This document shows, one piece after another, positions 8,201-17,519 of a DNA stretch of 64,000 nucleotides. The notes below the pieces were generated by a model. That model was given only the letters and a program-made list of their open reading frames with translations, did not search any database and was not told the DNA's origin. The position numbers and the translations under genes are program-made. Numbering within the stretch: the first letter of the stretch is position 1; each line of letters opens with the position of its first letter. The DNA is from Bacteroidota bacterium (GTDB lineage Bacteria > Bacteroidota > Bacteroidia > Bacteroidales > SZUA-534). The DNA lies in the NCBI GenBank assembly GCA_003250355.1, contig QKGS01000089.1, forward strand, positions 1 to 64,000. Direction: 5' to 3'.

Positions 8201-8908
8201 ATGGGAAGAGCGTTTGAATATAGGAAAGCGGCAAAAATGAAGCGTTGGGATAAAATGTCCCGCATATTTCCAAAATTAGGCAGAGCAATTACTGTTGCAG
8301 CTAAAGAGGGTGGTGCTGACCCGGAAATGAACCCTAAGTTGCGTTTGGCAATACAAAATGCCAAGGCTCAGAATATGCCTAAAGACAATATTGACAATGC
8401 AATAAAAAGGGCTGCCGGTAAGGATTCGGCAAACTACACCGAAATGAATATGGAAGGCAAAGGGCCGTATGGAGTTTTAGTTTTTGTAGAGTGCATGACC
8501 GATAATGTTACCAGAACCACAGCTAATGTAAAATCGTATTTTAATAAGGCTGGCGGAGCTCAATCACCTAATGGCTCGTTGGAATTTATGTTTAGCCGTA
8601 AAACAGTTATCGAATTTGAAAAGCCCGAGAGCCTCGATGTTGAAGAGTTAGAACTTGAGCTAATTGATGCCGGACTTGAAGAGATTGATGTTCACGAAAA
8701 TACAGTATATGTATATGGTGATTATACCAATTTTGGAAACTTAACATCGGCTTTTGAAGAGAAAGGAATTGAAGTAAAAGCTACTTTGCAGCGTATACCT
8801 ACTACCCCGGTTGAGTTTACTGAAGAGCAACTTGAAGAGATAGAAAAAATGCTCGACAAAATGGAAGACGACGACGATGTACAACAGGTATTTACCAACA
8901 TAGCATAA
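8201..8908 (+). CDS. yebC: YebC/PmpR-family (TACO1-like) protein
   Basis: A 235-residue member of the YebC family, usually about 240 residues. Members act on translation at difficult motifs such as polyproline, and some bind DNA. The N-terminal part has the family landmarks: [20 protein letters not shown], then [20 protein letters not shown] and [14 protein letters not shown]. The middle has [14 protein letters not shown] and [16 protein letters not shown]; the C-terminal part ends with an acidic helix. The protein looks complete. A strong terminator begins at the stop codon, so yebC is monocistronic. Confidence 0.93.
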   Translation: MGRAFEYRKAAKMKRWDKMSRIFPKLGRAITVAAKEGGADPEMNPKLRLAIQNAKAQNMPKDNIDNAIKRAAGKDSANYTEMNMEGKGPYGVLVFVECMTDNVTRTTANVKSYFNKAGGAQSPNGSLEFMFSRKTVIEFEKPESLDVEELELELIDAGLEEIDVHENTVYVYGDYTNFGNLTSAFEEKGIEVKATLQRIPTTPVEFTEEQLEEIEKMLDKMEDDDDVQQVFTNIA

Positions 8909-8946
8909 ACAAGAAACTCAGGTAAAAGCCTGAGTTTCTTGTTTAT
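8905..8946. terminator. strong bidirectional terminator between yebC and sfsA
   Basis: A perfect 18-bp stem, ATAAACAAGAAACTCAGG pairing with CCTGAGTTTCTTGTTTAT, closes a six-base loop. It overlaps the yebC stop codon and faces the end of sfsA at 8960, so it can stop transcription from both sides. Confidence 0.85.
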
Positions 8947-8959
8947 ATATCTTGCCACT

Positions 8960-9652
8960 TTATACTTCAACAGGGAGTTGTTTTTTTAATACAATTTTCC
9001 CAGGATTCACTTCAGCTTGCATAGCAATTATTTCAACTCCGTTGTATTTTGCCTCAATCAGTCCTTTTGCATAGTCGGGATCTATTGATTTAGCAGTTGA
9101 GAATATTTCAACATCGGTTCGTTGAACAATGTAAAGCATTACTACTCTAAATCCCTCTTTTTTTGCTTGTATCAAGGTATGCAAATGCTTTAATCCGCGT
9201 GTTGTTACAGCATCGGGAAATAAGGCATAACTACCTTCTTTCATTGTTACATTTTTTACTTCAATAAAGCATTTTTCAGTTTCGCTTTCGCAGTATATAT
9301 CAAAACGACTATCGTTAAATTTCACTTCCCGCTTAACAGTTGTATATCCTGTAAGCCCCTGTATTTTATTGTTTTTAAGAGCCTCATAAGCTAACACATT
9401 GGGCAATAATGTATTTATGCCCACCCAACTGTTATTAATCCGTATCATTTCCCATGTATAACGGGTTTTACGCTTTAAGTCGTCGACCGTAGAAATATAC
9501 ACTTCAGCTCCTATTTCTATGCAACTTTTCATAGAACCTGAATTTGTACAATGCGCTGTAACTATTTCGCCCGAATCGAGCTTTATATCGGTAAGAAATC
9601 GTTTATATCGTTTTATTAAAGTGCCGTGTATTAGAGGTTGCCTGAATATCAC
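8960..9652 (-). CDS. sfsA: SfsA family protein (DNA/RNA nuclease SfsA)
   Basis: A 230-residue SfsA-family protein of the normal family length (about 230-235). The family was named for stimulation of sugar fermentation in E. coli; it combines an OB-like N-terminal domain with a nuclease-like fold. Visible landmarks are FLTDIKLDSGEIVTAHCTNSG near 19, SRFDIYCESE, and CFIEVKNVTM, in which the D and the E-x-K form the nuclease-type metal-binding signature. FPDAVTTRGLKHL follows. It is 23 bases downstream of the pseudouridine synthase gene and is probably co-transcribed with it. Confidence 0.9.
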   Translation of the reverse strand: MIFRQPLIHGTLIKRYKRFLTDIKLDSGEIVTAHCTNSGSMKSCIEIGAEVYISTVDDLKRKTRYTWEMIRINNSWVGINTLLPNVLAYEALKNNKIQGLTGYTTVKREVKFNDSRFDIYCESETEKCFIEVKNVTMKEGSYALFPDAVTTRGLKHLHTLIQAKKEGFRVVMLYIVQRTDVEIFSTAKSIDPDYAKGLIEAKYNGVEIIAMQAEVNPGKIVLKKQLPVEV

Positions 9653-9675
9653 AATCTATGTGCTTTTTAAAATCT

Positions 9676-10575
9676 CTAAGAATAAAGCCCGCGTTTAAGC
9701 ATGGTTATCTCTTTTTCGCTAAGGAATCGACATTTACCGCGAGGTAAATCTTTTTTTGTTAAGCCGGCAAAATAAACACAATCGAGTTTCATTACGTTAT
9801 AGCCGATATGTTCAAACATTCTTCGAACAATGTGGTTTTTGCTTGAGTATAATTCAATACCCACTTCACGTAAATTTTCAGGGTCGGTATATGCAATTGT
9901 TGTTGCTTTTACTGCTCCATCCTCAAGTTCAATGCCGTTAAGAAGCTTTTGCAAATCATCTTCTTTCACTGTTTTATCAAGAGTAACCTGATATATTTTT
10001 TTCTTGTTATTTTTCTGATTAGTAAGTTTTTCAGTTAGCTCACCATCGTTAGTTAATAGCAATACTCCGGTAGTGTCAATATCGAGTTTGCCAACCGGGA
10101 ATATTCTTTCGCGACATTTGCTTTGTACCAGGTCAATAACTGTTTTACGCGACTTAGGGTCATCGAAAGTAGTAACATATCCTTTGGGTTTATTAAGCAG
10201 TACGTAAGTCTTTTTTTCGGGAGCAAGTGGTGCATCGTTAAATTTTACAATATCACCGTATTTCACTTTTGTACTCAGGTCGGTTGTTACTTTGCCATTG
10301 ATACTGATAACACCTGCAAGAATATAACTTTCAGCTTCACGGCGGCTGCAAATACCGGCATTGGCTATGTATCGGTTTATTCTTATTCCGTCTTCGAGAG
10401 TAGAAGCTTTTTGTTTGGGTGCACCCGATTTTGGTGCATATTTCTTTCCGGCAACCGAATCTGACGAAAAGCTGCGTTTACCTTTACTGTAATTGCTTTT
10501 ATCGGTTTCGCTACGTGTCTCTTTTTCGGGTTTCTGCTTGCCGTTTCTTGGTCCTGAATTTTTTCTCCTCTGCAT
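9676..10575 (-). CDS. RsuA/RluB-family pseudouridine synthase
   Basis: Converts a uridine in ribosomal RNA to pseudouridine. I place the start at 10575 (MQRRKN), not the in-frame ATG at 10596, because AAGGAGGA lies six bases before it; this gives 299 residues. Residues 1-60 are a basic, low-complexity tail common in Bacteroidota homologues. An S4 RNA-binding domain follows (INRYIANAGICSRREAE, ISINGKVTTD), then the catalytic domain with PVGKLDIDTTGVLLLTNDG, whose Asp in KLDIDT is the family's catalytic residue, and HIVRRMFEHIGYNVMKL. RluB (23S) is likelier than RsuA (16S), but the exact target cannot be fixed from sequence. Confidence 0.88.
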   Translation of the reverse strand: MQRRKNSGPRNGKQKPEKETRSETDKSNYSKGKRSFSSDSVAGKKYAPKSGAPKQKASTLEDGIRINRYIANAGICSRREAESYILAGVISINGKVTTDLSTKVKYGDIVKFNDAPLAPEKKTYVLLNKPKGYVTTFDDPKSRKTVIDLVQSKCRERIFPVGKLDIDTTGVLLLTNDGELTEKLTNQKNNKKKIYQVTLDKTVKEDDLQKLLNGIELEDGAVKATTIAYTDPENLREVGIELYSSKNHIVRRMFEHIGYNVMKLDCVYFAGLTKKDLPRGKCRFLSEKEITMLKRGLYS

Positions 10576-10581
10576 AATTAA

Positions 10582-10589
10582 TCCTCCTT
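10582..10589 (-). promoter_or_regulatory. unusually strong Shine-Dalgarno sequence
   Basis: AAGGAGGA on the minus strand, six bases upstream of the ATG at 10575. Such sites are uncommon in this phylum. It decides the start of the pseudouridine synthase gene. Confidence 0.75.
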
Positions 10590-10606
10590 CATTCAATTTC
10601 AGGTTG

Positions 10607-10614
10607 CAAAGTTA
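10607..10614 (-). promoter_or_regulatory. candidate -7 box of the pseudouridine synthase gene
   Basis: TAACTTTG on the minus strand matches TAnnTTTG, 31 bases upstream of the chosen start. A TTTG lies further upstream at 10633-10630, but the 15-base spacer is shorter than usual. Confidence 0.4.
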
Positions 10615-10806
10615 GTTTTAATTTGAATACAAAAACATAATATCTATAAAAATGTATTGAAAAGGCTTAGTGTGGGCTGTAACCGCAAGAACGAGAGAAT
10701 GCCGCTTTTTCCTGCTATTATCGGTTTGGTGGCGAGAGTTTATATGGGTATAATTACGATACACAAAGGATATATAGTAAGATTATAATTATAAAGTGCT
10801 TTTGAG

Positions 10807-10814
10807 TACATTTG
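10807..10814 (+). promoter_or_regulatory. candidate -7 box of rlmB
   Basis: TACATTTG matches TAnnTTTG, 16 bases before the ATG at 10831. No clear -33 element. Confidence 0.4.
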
Positions 10815-10830
10815 CAAAAAATATTGAACA

Positions 10831-11583
10831 ATGTATAAAAAGCAGATAACAAGCAGCGATGATTTTATTTTTGGGATAAGAGCTGTAATAGAGGCCGTAA
10901 GGGCAGGAAAAGAAGTGGATCGAATACTTATTCAGCGCGGCTTGAAGGGTGAGATTATAAAAGAGCTAATGGACGAATTAAAAGAGAACGGCCTAAGCTT
11001 TTCATATGTTCCGGTTGAGAAACTGAACCGATTAACCCGAAAAAATCATCAGGGAGTAATTGCTTTAGTTTCGCCCGTAAGCTTTTATAGCCTTGAAATG
11101 CTTGTGCCTCAAGTATATGAAAAGGGCGAAGTTCCATTTTTTTTAATACTCGACGGAGTATCCGACGTTCGTAACTTTGGTGCAATAGTAAGAACAGCAG
11201 AATGTGCCGGGGTGCATGGAATCATTATACCCGATAAGGGAAGTGCCCGAATAGGCCCCGATGCAGTAAAAACATCGGCAGGCGCAATATATAATATTCC
11301 TGTTTGCAGAGTTAGCAGCCTGAAAGAAGCTGTAAAATATATGCAACAGTCAGGCATATCAATATATGGTGCATCGGAGAAAGCGAGCGAATACTATTTT
11401 AAATCTGACTTTACAAAACCATCGTGCATAGTTATGGGAGCCGAAGATACAGGCATAAGCGATGAGCTAATTCGCATTATCGACAATTTAGTGAAAATAC
11501 CATTAAGCGGAAACATAGGCTCACTTAATGTTTCAACGGCTTGCGCAGTAGTTGCTTTTGAGGTGGTTAAACAACGTTTATAA
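10831..11583 (+). CDS. rlmB: TrmH-family 23S rRNA 2'-O-methyltransferase RlmB
   Basis: Methylates the ribose of a guanosine in 23S rRNA (G2251 in E. coli) using S-adenosylmethionine. The 250-residue protein has the L30e-like substrate domain at residues 10-85 (DDFIFGIRAVIEAV, NHQGVIALVSP). The SPOUT catalytic domain follows, with all three family motifs: DGVSDVRNFGAIVRTAE (Asn and Arg), IVMGAEDTGIS, and IPLSGNIGSLNVSTACAV. Length and motifs are normal. It has its own promoter. A weak hairpin follows before trxA. Confidence 0.92.
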   Translation: MYKKQITSSDDFIFGIRAVIEAVRAGKEVDRILIQRGLKGEIIKELMDELKENGLSFSYVPVEKLNRLTRKNHQGVIALVSPVSFYSLEMLVPQVYEKGEVPFFLILDGVSDVRNFGAIVRTAECAGVHGIIIPDKGSARIGPDAVKTSAGAIYNIPVCRVSSLKEAVKYMQQSGISIYGASEKASEYYFKSDFTKPSCIVMGAEDTGISDELIRIIDNLVKIPLSGNIGSLNVSTACAVVAFEVVKQRL

Positions 11584-11592
11584 CTTTATTCA

Positions 11593-11614
11593 ATAGAGTT
11601 ATTAACAACTCTAT
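11593..11614 (+). terminator. weak hairpin after rlmB
   Basis: ATAGAGTT and AACTCTAT form an 8-bp AT-rich stem around a six-base loop, ten bases after the stop codon. There is no clear T-run, so termination is uncertain. Confidence 0.35.
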
Positions 11615-11682
11615 ATAATATTTGTAGATTAAATGATAAACAAAAACTATTAAGCTGTTAGTATATTTAATTATTATTGGTA

Positions 11683-11690
11683 TATATTTG
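11683..11690 (+). promoter_or_regulatory. candidate -7 box of trxA
   Basis: TATATTTG matches TAnnTTTG and would give a 5' leader of about 35 bases before the ATG at 11730. Confidence 0.45.
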
Positions 11691-11729
11691 TGCAAAACGC
11701 AAAAATTAAAAACCTAAAAATATTAAGAT

Positions 11730-12047
11730 ATGGCAATTCATGTAACCGATGCAACTTTCGAAGAAGAAGTATTAAAATCAAATGTTCCGGTAATGGTCGA
11801 TTTCTGGGCAGAATGGTGCGGCCCTTGTAAAATGATTGGTCCAATTGTTGATGAATTATCAACTGAGTTTGAAGGCAAAGCCAAAATGGTAAAAGTTGAT
11901 GTTGACAACAATGGCGATACTGCTGCAAAATACGGCATTCGCAACATACCTACTTTACTGTTCTTTAAAAATGGCGAGCAGGTCGACAAACAAGTAGGAG
12001 TAGTAGCAAAAGCGGCTCTAGCTGAAAAAATAAATGCTTTGTTATAA
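11730..12047 (+). CDS. trxA: thioredoxin
   Basis: A 105-residue cytoplasmic thioredoxin that reduces protein disulfides, itself recycled by thioredoxin reductase. It carries the active site WAEWCGPCKMIGP, the buried Asp in VMVDFWAEW, and the cis-proline loop IRNIPTLLFFKNGE. There is no signal peptide, so it is not one of the exported TlpA-type proteins common in this phylum. The length is typical. It is monocistronic: own promoter, clear terminator at 12068. Confidence 0.96.
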   Translation: MAIHVTDATFEEEVLKSNVPVMVDFWAEWCGPCKMIGPIVDELSTEFEGKAKMVKVDVDNNGDTAAKYGIRNIPTLLFFKNGEQVDKQVGVVAKAALAEKINALL

Positions 12048-12067
12048 GGTGTTTTTATCATATAATT

Positions 12068-12100
12068 AAAATCCGACTTCTGAAAAGGGGTCGGATTTTT
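12068..12100 (+). terminator. rho-independent terminator of trxA
   Basis: AAAATCCGAC pairs with GTCGGATTTT around a 12-base loop, followed by further T residues. It begins 20 bases after the trxA stop. Confidence 0.85.
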
Positions 12101-12162
12101 TATTTTCTAATAAATTAAATTGCTAAATTGTATGTCATTGCAATTAATAGTCGTTTAAATAT

Positions 12163-13236
12163 ATGAAAATCAAAAGCATATTAAAAAAACTACAATTAGC
12201 CATGCTTGCATTTGGCATAGCCATGGGTATTATTTTTCCTGTATATGCAGGCTTCTTTGTTGAATGGAAAGCAGGAATGTTTGGTTTCTTTGTTGCCGGT
12301 TGTATGGCAGCAGGCATTACTGTTGGCCTTGTAAGTTTTTGGTTTGTTAAGGTTATACTTATCAAGCGCTTAAAAGAAGTATCGCAAGTAGCCTCCGATA
12401 TTGAAAAAAACATTCTGTTAAACACCTCCTCACTTGAAAGTGCCGACGAAATAGGAACTATTGTAAATGGCTTAAACAAAGCAATACTCAATATCCGCTA
12501 TTTATTTTCAGAAATGAATGAGGTATTTAAAATATCAGAAACAGCACTAATGTCGGTAAACAGTTCAAAACATGGCGATTCGTCCATAGAACAAATAAAT
12601 AAAGCTATTGCCGGTGTAACTCTAAACACAGAAAGCATTGACAGTTTCTGTAAAATGATTGATAATTCGGTAAAAAAAGGCAGCGCAATAGCATTATGCA
12701 CTCATGAACGTCAGGCAGGAACCATGAATAGCATTTCTGAACTCAACAACGTTGTAAAATCGTTAGCAAACCATTCTGAGAAAGTTGAGAGTATTGTTGA
12801 TATTATAGAACAAATTGCTTCGCAAACAAATATACTATCGCTTAATGCTTCAGTTGAAGCCGCTCGTGCAGGTGAATACGGCAAAGGCTTTGCTGTTGTT
12901 GCCGATGAGGTTCGCAAGTTGGCAAGCGAAACGAAAAACTCAGTACAAGGAATTTCATTAACTGTAAATTATATTAAAAACGATATTGAAAAGGCCACTA
13001 AAAAAGCTGCCGATATTACTAATGAAATAAAAGGTAATCGCAATGATGTAGACGATATTAATAAACAATTTATAAATATTACCGAAGTCATTAACAACAG
13101 CGTTGAACACAACAAACAACTGGCTGAATCTGTTACCAGACTCAATGTGCTATTTAACTCTATTCAGTCAGTATTTATATCACTTGGCACTAACCTAAAC
13201 CGCATTCAGAACAAAATAAAAACCTACAAATTTTAA
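12163..13236 (+). CDS. methyl-accepting chemotaxis protein-like receptor
   Basis: A 357-residue membrane signalling protein. Two hydrophobic segments (about 12-30 and 39-67) are separated by only a few residues, so there is no real extracellular sensor domain. A HAMP-like linker follows. The signalling hairpin tip is clear: [20 protein letters not shown] and [21 protein letters not shown]. In classical systems this tip binds CheW and CheA, neither of which is in this window. The CheR and CheB enzymes at 42.4-44.6 kb could methylate it, but they belong to a different operon. Cytoplasmic or membrane-state sensing is likely. It is monocistronic. Confidence 0.88.
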   Translation: MKIKSILKKLQLAMLAFGIAMGIIFPVYAGFFVEWKAGMFGFFVAGCMAAGITVGLVSFWFVKVILIKRLKEVSQVASDIEKNILLNTSSLESADEIGTIVNGLNKAILNIRYLFSEMNEVFKISETALMSVNSSKHGDSSIEQINKAIAGVTLNTESIDSFCKMIDNSVKKGSAIALCTHERQAGTMNSISELNNVVKSLANHSEKVESIVDIIEQIASQTNILSLNASVEAARAGEYGKGFAVVADEVRKLASETKNSVQGISLTVNYIKNDIEKATKKAADITNEIKGNRNDVDDINKQFINITEVINNSVEHNKQLAESVTRLNVLFNSIQSVFISLGTNLNRIQNKIKTYKF

Positions 13237-13261
13237 CCCCTTTATGCATTAGGGCTTAAAT

Positions 13262-14737
13262 CTATTTCCTGTTTAGCAACCTATTGCCAACAATATAAAG
13301 CAACCCTATTTGACACAAATGCACCGGAACTATATATCGTAAACAAAACGGTGCTGCATAAATATGGAAAGCGATAAACAGTATTAACAAAATGGAAATA
13401 AACGAAACTACCACAACCTCTATCCTCGACATTTGTTTTAGTAATTTATTGGTAAATAACATTACAATAGCAACCGCTGTTAACAAATAAATACCCAACC
13501 GAAATGCAGGAAAAAACGGGAATAGCTTATGAAAAAAAGCACTACGCGAATATACCGTCCCCTTATCTTCAATACCATACCATTTCAACTCTTTTTCTGT
13601 TAAAGCATCGGGTTTATACATATGGTAAATCTCATCGTTTGTCGGGTAAAATACTCCATATGAATTTGGTAACAAATAATATCTAAAATACTTAAAAGGA
13701 TAATTAATCATTATATATTTACCAAACTCATCGTATATTTTACTTACATATGTCCACGATTTTATATATGGCCAGTTATTCTTTTTCATAGTATAGTACA
13801 TATACTTCTTTGGTGCACAATCGTTGCTCCACATATACGCAACAGTTGTGTTATTCTTAACAAGCACTGTATCAATAGGTTTCATGAATTTATAAAATTC
13901 TGCAAACGACTTATTTTTAATTCTTCGCTGGTCAATATCAATATACGGAGTTGCATGCATAGCACTATTTACCGAAAGCCAACCCGAAAAACCACTAAAC
14001 ACTTTAACCTGAGTTGCCTTTTCCGATTTTTCAACCTGTTTTTTATAAAAACCGGTGTATATAATTATAAGTATGGCAGTTGCGGCAAATGAGAGTAGTT
14101 TTGAATCTTTAAACATAACAAATAGTATAAGCACCACTTCCATTCCAAAAAACAAAACCCCTGTATAACGAACATTTATAAGCAAATACAGCAAAATAAA
14201 TTTAGCGGCAAGCATAATAAGCCTCGGCATTGTTTTCTTACTTTTGGCAAACCAAAAACAAAGAGTTAACCATACTACCGAAATACTTGTAAACAAAGAA
14301 TCGCTCAGTATATTGTTTGCCAAACATATTGTAATAATTGAGCCTAAAGCCAATATTATAAAACTATAATACACAACCTTACTTGCAGGCTTAAAGAAAT
14401 ACTTAATAGTAAATACAAAAAATATTGACGAAATGGCATTCAAAATATATTGTATTACAACAACAAAATTTATGTTTTCTGAAATATTATGAAGTGCTAC
14501 CAAAAAGTTGGAATAGCCGTAAGGTCTGTAACCATCGTAAAAACCTCTCATGCCAGCAGCAACATAACTTCCAGAATCGGCCGTACCGCCCGGAAACGGA
14601 TACACATACTTTAAAACAAAATAAAAAACAATGTATAATGCTGCAATTATTCCTAATTCGAACATTTGTTCTTTCTGCTTTATAAACTGAATGAAGTTTA
14701 TACTGTCTGATATTTTATTTTTACTGATTGGCTTCAT
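13262..14737 (-). CDS. multi-pass membrane protein, glycosyltransferase-like (uncertain)
   Basis: A 491-residue integral membrane protein with roughly ten to eleven transmembrane helices. The first loop (GGTADSGSYVAAGMRGFYDG, then YRPYGYSNFL) has an acidic residue after helix one and a Pro-Tyr motif, as in membrane glycosyltransferases of the GT-C type that use lipid-linked sugars. A soluble loop of about 130 residues lies between helices in the second half. I cannot name a family. It is convergent with the chemotaxis receptor gene and is not in an operon. Its upstream region (14738-14980) shows no clear promoter. Confidence 0.5.
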   Translation of the reverse strand: MKPISKNKISDSINFIQFIKQKEQMFELGIIAALYIVFYFVLKYVYPFPGGTADSGSYVAAGMRGFYDGYRPYGYSNFLVALHNISENINFVVVIQYILNAISSIFFVFTIKYFFKPASKVVYYSFIILALGSIITICLANNILSDSLFTSISVVWLTLCFWFAKSKKTMPRLIMLAAKFILLYLLINVRYTGVLFFGMEVVLILFVMFKDSKLLSFAATAILIIIYTGFYKKQVEKSEKATQVKVFSGFSGWLSVNSAMHATPYIDIDQRRIKNKSFAEFYKFMKPIDTVLVKNNTTVAYMWSNDCAPKKYMYYTMKKNNWPYIKSWTYVSKIYDEFGKYIMINYPFKYFRYYLLPNSYGVFYPTNDEIYHMYKPDALTEKELKWYGIEDKGTVYSRSAFFHKLFPFFPAFRLGIYLLTAVAIVMLFTNKLLKQMSRIEVVVVSFISILLILFIAFHIYAAPFCLRYIVPVHLCQIGLLYIVGNRLLNRK

Positions 14738-14980
14738 AATTAACTCTATTTATATATTTTCAAACGCCATCAAAAAAAGTTCTTTTTTTTCAATTCGCCA
14801 ACATTTTCAACCGCAACATTATATTTTACTCATTATATCAAATGCAGCTACCTCACGAATCACGATAGGGTGAGTAAGGGCTTTACATTAAAAAGAAACT
14901 GATTACTAATTGGTTATTTCTGTTTTGAAAAACCTAATACATAAAGCGGGCTAAAACTTCCATCATTTATTACTATTATT

Positions 14981-15919
14981 GTGTCAGAAACATTTACTAT
15001 GAAGTCGTTACAAGAAGTTTTTAGTTTTGAACAATTCGATAATATTGAATGGGTTTCACATCAGGTAGTTGAAGGTTTTATTACCGGTATGCACCGCAGC
15101 CCGTATCATGGGTTTTCTGTCGAATTTGCAGAGCACCGGCTTTACAACACCGGCGAAAGCACAAAGCATATCGACTGGAAATTATACGCCCGCACCGATA
15201 AACTTTTTGTAAAACGCTACGAAGAAGAAACAAACCTGCGATGTATGGTTATGGTCGATGTTTCATCGTCAATGTTATTTCCGTTTAACGAAAAAAGTAA
15301 AACAAGCAAGTTAAGCTTTTCTGTTTATTCGGCTGCAGCATTAATTTACCTATTGCGCAAACAGCGCGATGCGGTAGGTTTGACCCTTTTCTCCGACGAA
15401 ATAGAATTAAAAACACAGGTTAAACTTTCTGAAAGTCATGCCAAAATGCTTTATGCAGAGCTTAATAAATGCCTTGCACGCAATAAGGACTACTTTAACA
15501 AAACAACCAACGTAGCTCAGGCATTACACAATGTTGCCGATGGTATTCATAAACGGTCGCTGGTAATACTGTTTACCGATATGTTCAGCAATGATATTGA
15601 CAGTATGTTTGAAGCTATTGAGCATTTGAGATACAACAATCACGATATTGTATTATTTCATGTAACCGACAAAAACCTTGAACAACAATTGGAATACAAT
15701 AATCGCCCGGTGAAATTTGTTGATATGGAAACCGGTATACACATGAAACTTAATCCTAATGAATTTAGGGAAGAATACAAAAAACGCTATGCTGCTTTTT
15801 TAGACAATGTGAAATCGCGCTGCCTTCAATATAGAGTCGATTTTACCGAAGCCGACATAAATAACGATTTCAGAGAGGTGCTTATGCCTTTCTTAGTAAA
15901 GCGGCAGGGGCTTTATTAG
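14981..15919 (+). CDS. DUF58 / von Willebrand A-like domain protein
   Basis: A DUF58 protein of 312 residues. Landmarks are HRSPYHGFSVEFAEHRLYNTGE (the DUF58 signature region), then STKHIDWKLYART, and VMVDVSSSML, which keeps the DxSxS metal site of von Willebrand A domains. Such proteins usually work with MoxR-type AAA ATPases in envelope or metal-insertion processes. No MoxR gene is adjacent here, which is unusual. The open frame starts with GTG at 14981, but an ATG at 14999 (MKSLQEVF) is equally plausible; no ribosome binding site decides. It is convergent with the folate gene, eight bases apart. Confidence 0.8.
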   Translation: MSETFTMKSLQEVFSFEQFDNIEWVSHQVVEGFITGMHRSPYHGFSVEFAEHRLYNTGESTKHIDWKLYARTDKLFVKRYEEETNLRCMVMVDVSSSMLFPFNEKSKTSKLSFSVYSAAALIYLLRKQRDAVGLTLFSDEIELKTQVKLSESHAKMLYAELNKCLARNKDYFNKTTNVAQALHNVADGIHKRSLVILFTDMFSNDIDSMFEAIEHLRYNNHDIVLFHVTDKNLEQQLEYNNRPVKFVDMETGIHMKLNPNEFREEYKKRYAAFLDNVKSRCLQYRVDFTEADINNDFREVLMPFLVKRQGLY

Positions 15920-15927
15920 TAGTTTTT

Positions 15928-16470
15928 CTAATCTGTTACTATTAAATCCATTTCAACATCATGCTCTTCTATGGGCACATACTCAATAAGTTGAAAATTA
16001 AACCCTACCCCTATTTTAAATACATTTACATCAGACAACAATCTGTCGTAGAAACCTTTCCCGCGACCTAAGCGTTTTCTGTTATTATCAAATGCAATAC
16101 CCGGAACTATAATTATACCTATCTTATTATTTTCTTTGAACTGTTCCCCAATAGGTTCACTTACTCCAAATTTATTGCTAGTTGTAAGATTATCCTTTCC
16201 CGAATATTTTTTCAGTATCAAATCATTACCAACCATTACCGGCAAAAGAATAGTTTTTGAATTGTACCATTTTTCAATAAAATTATGCGTAGGCAACTCA
16301 TCGGGCAATGAATAGTAGCACAATACTATTTCTGCACTTTTAAACTCCGGCAGTACTTCAATTTTTTTGAATATAATATCGGCTTTTTCCTGTTTTTCAT
16401 TTTGCGTAAGCTGTTTTTTTAGCTGTATTATATTTTGCCGTATGAGCTTTTTGGAGTCGTTTAAATTCAT
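15928..16470 (-). CDS. 5-formyltetrahydrofolate cyclo-ligase
   Basis: Uses ATP to convert 5-formyltetrahydrofolate to 5,10-methenyltetrahydrofolate, recovering folate for one-carbon metabolism in the cytoplasm. The 180-residue protein shows the family pattern: a basic N-terminal helix (KKLIRQNIIQLKKQL), CYYSLPDELPTHNFI, and the hallmark PGIAFDNNRKRLGRGKGFYDRLL near 120-142. It ends with EHDVEMDLIVTD. Length is typical. Its ATG shares one base with the stop codon of gldB (TAATG), so the two are translationally coupled. Confidence 0.92.
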   Translation of the reverse strand: MNLNDSKKLIRQNIIQLKKQLTQNEKQEKADIIFKKIEVLPEFKSAEIVLCYYSLPDELPTHNFIEKWYNSKTILLPVMVGNDLILKKYSGKDNLTTSNKFGVSEPIGEQFKENNKIGIIIVPGIAFDNNRKRLGRGKGFYDRLLSDVNVFKIGVGFNFQLIEYVPIEEHDVEMDLIVTD

Positions 16471-17474
16471 TAAGGCTTATATTTGCTTGTTTGTAATATA
16501 TCCTGAGCATTGTTATTTTCAAACAACTGCTGAATAGTAACCCCCTTGTTTTTTTGCATATAGCTGTTTACTATTCGATAGCCAAGCCATTGCCCGGTTC
16601 TGGCAGGCGACTCCTGCGAAAAACACGAAGTAAAAGGGCCATTGTCTATATATCGGATAATATCCTTATACTGCGAACTATAAAGCTGCTTATGCTCAAT
16701 AAGATACATCCACATATACTTTTCGTTTTTACTGCACCACTTGAGTTTTTCAGCCGGCATTCCCCACACTATACTGTCGGGAGTATCGGGAAACAACTCA
16801 TACATCAGATAATAAAGCTTACCGTAATATATCATCTCACTCAACAATGTTTTTTTGTTGTCTTGAGGCTGAAACTCAGTCGAAATCCATGCCCACATTA
16901 CATCGGTAGGTATTTTATCGGGATACATAGTTTGCTTCAAATAGTTTTGTGTTCTTAGCATATAATAATACTTCGAGTCTGAACCAAGATACTTATCAAG
17001 ACTGATACTTAGATATGCCGAATCAACTACTATTGACTGATTAAAACCCGATATATGTGTGTAAATATCAGGAATTAAAGCATCGGGGAAAAGGTATTTA
17101 TAACGCTTAAATGAGTTTGTAATTTCATTTTTGTAAGGGAACGGCTTAAAAAGCTTATTAACATCGCTATACGCACTAATAATGTCGGGATTGGTAATAA
17201 AGCGGGCAAGTTTACGATCGTAATCGAACTGATTTGTACCACCTATTGATATAACTGCATGGTTAAAAACATTGAAAAATACCGGATACTTTTCTTCAAG
17301 TTTATCAATATTATCCCATATTTGATCGGGTGATATTGCAAATAAGTCTTCGTGAAAGTATTTAAACTCTTGGTTTAAAATAACTGTATCTGTATCAATT
17401 TTACTTTTGCGTGAACACGAAATGTTTATAAAAACCAATAAGGCAAGCAACCAAAGTATTGAAAAATATCTCAT
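16470..17474 (-). CDS. gldB: gliding motility lipoprotein GldB
   Basis: A GldB-family lipoprotein; in Flavobacterium GldB is needed for gliding. I prefer the ATG at 17474, which starts a clean lipoprotein signal peptide (MRYFSILWLLALLVFINISC), over the ATG at 17501; the protein is then 334 residues. Recognisable parts are FHEDLFAI, LFPDALIPDIYTHISGFNQS, DKYLGSDSKYY, and the C-terminal GPFTSCFSQESPARTGQWLGYRIV. Together with T9SS cargo nearby, it supports a T9SS-bearing organism. The usual partner GldC is absent. It is divergent from a PorT-like barrel and nadE. Confidence 0.88.
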   Translation of the reverse strand: MRYFSILWLLALLVFINISCSRKSKIDTDTVILNQEFKYFHEDLFAISPDQIWDNIDKLEEKYPVFFNVFNHAVISIGGTNQFDYDRKLARFITNPDIISAYSDVNKLFKPFPYKNEITNSFKRYKYLFPDALIPDIYTHISGFNQSIVVDSAYLSISLDKYLGSDSKYYYMLRTQNYLKQTMYPDKIPTDVMWAWISTEFQPQDNKKTLLSEMIYYGKLYYLMYELFPDTPDSIVWGMPAEKLKWCSKNEKYMWMYLIEHKQLYSSQYKDIIRYIDNGPFTSCFSQESPARTGQWLGYRIVNSYMQKNKGVTIQQLFENNNAQDILQTSKYKP

Positions 17475-17519
17475 ACGTATAATTGTAGTTTTAGTACACA
17501 TTGTTGTTTAAGTTTTGAA

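Noticed and set aside
12163-13236. A chemotaxis gene cluster around the receptor
   Set aside because: No cheA, cheW, cheY or motility gene lies near the receptor, and the CheR/CheB genes are 30 kb away in another operon.
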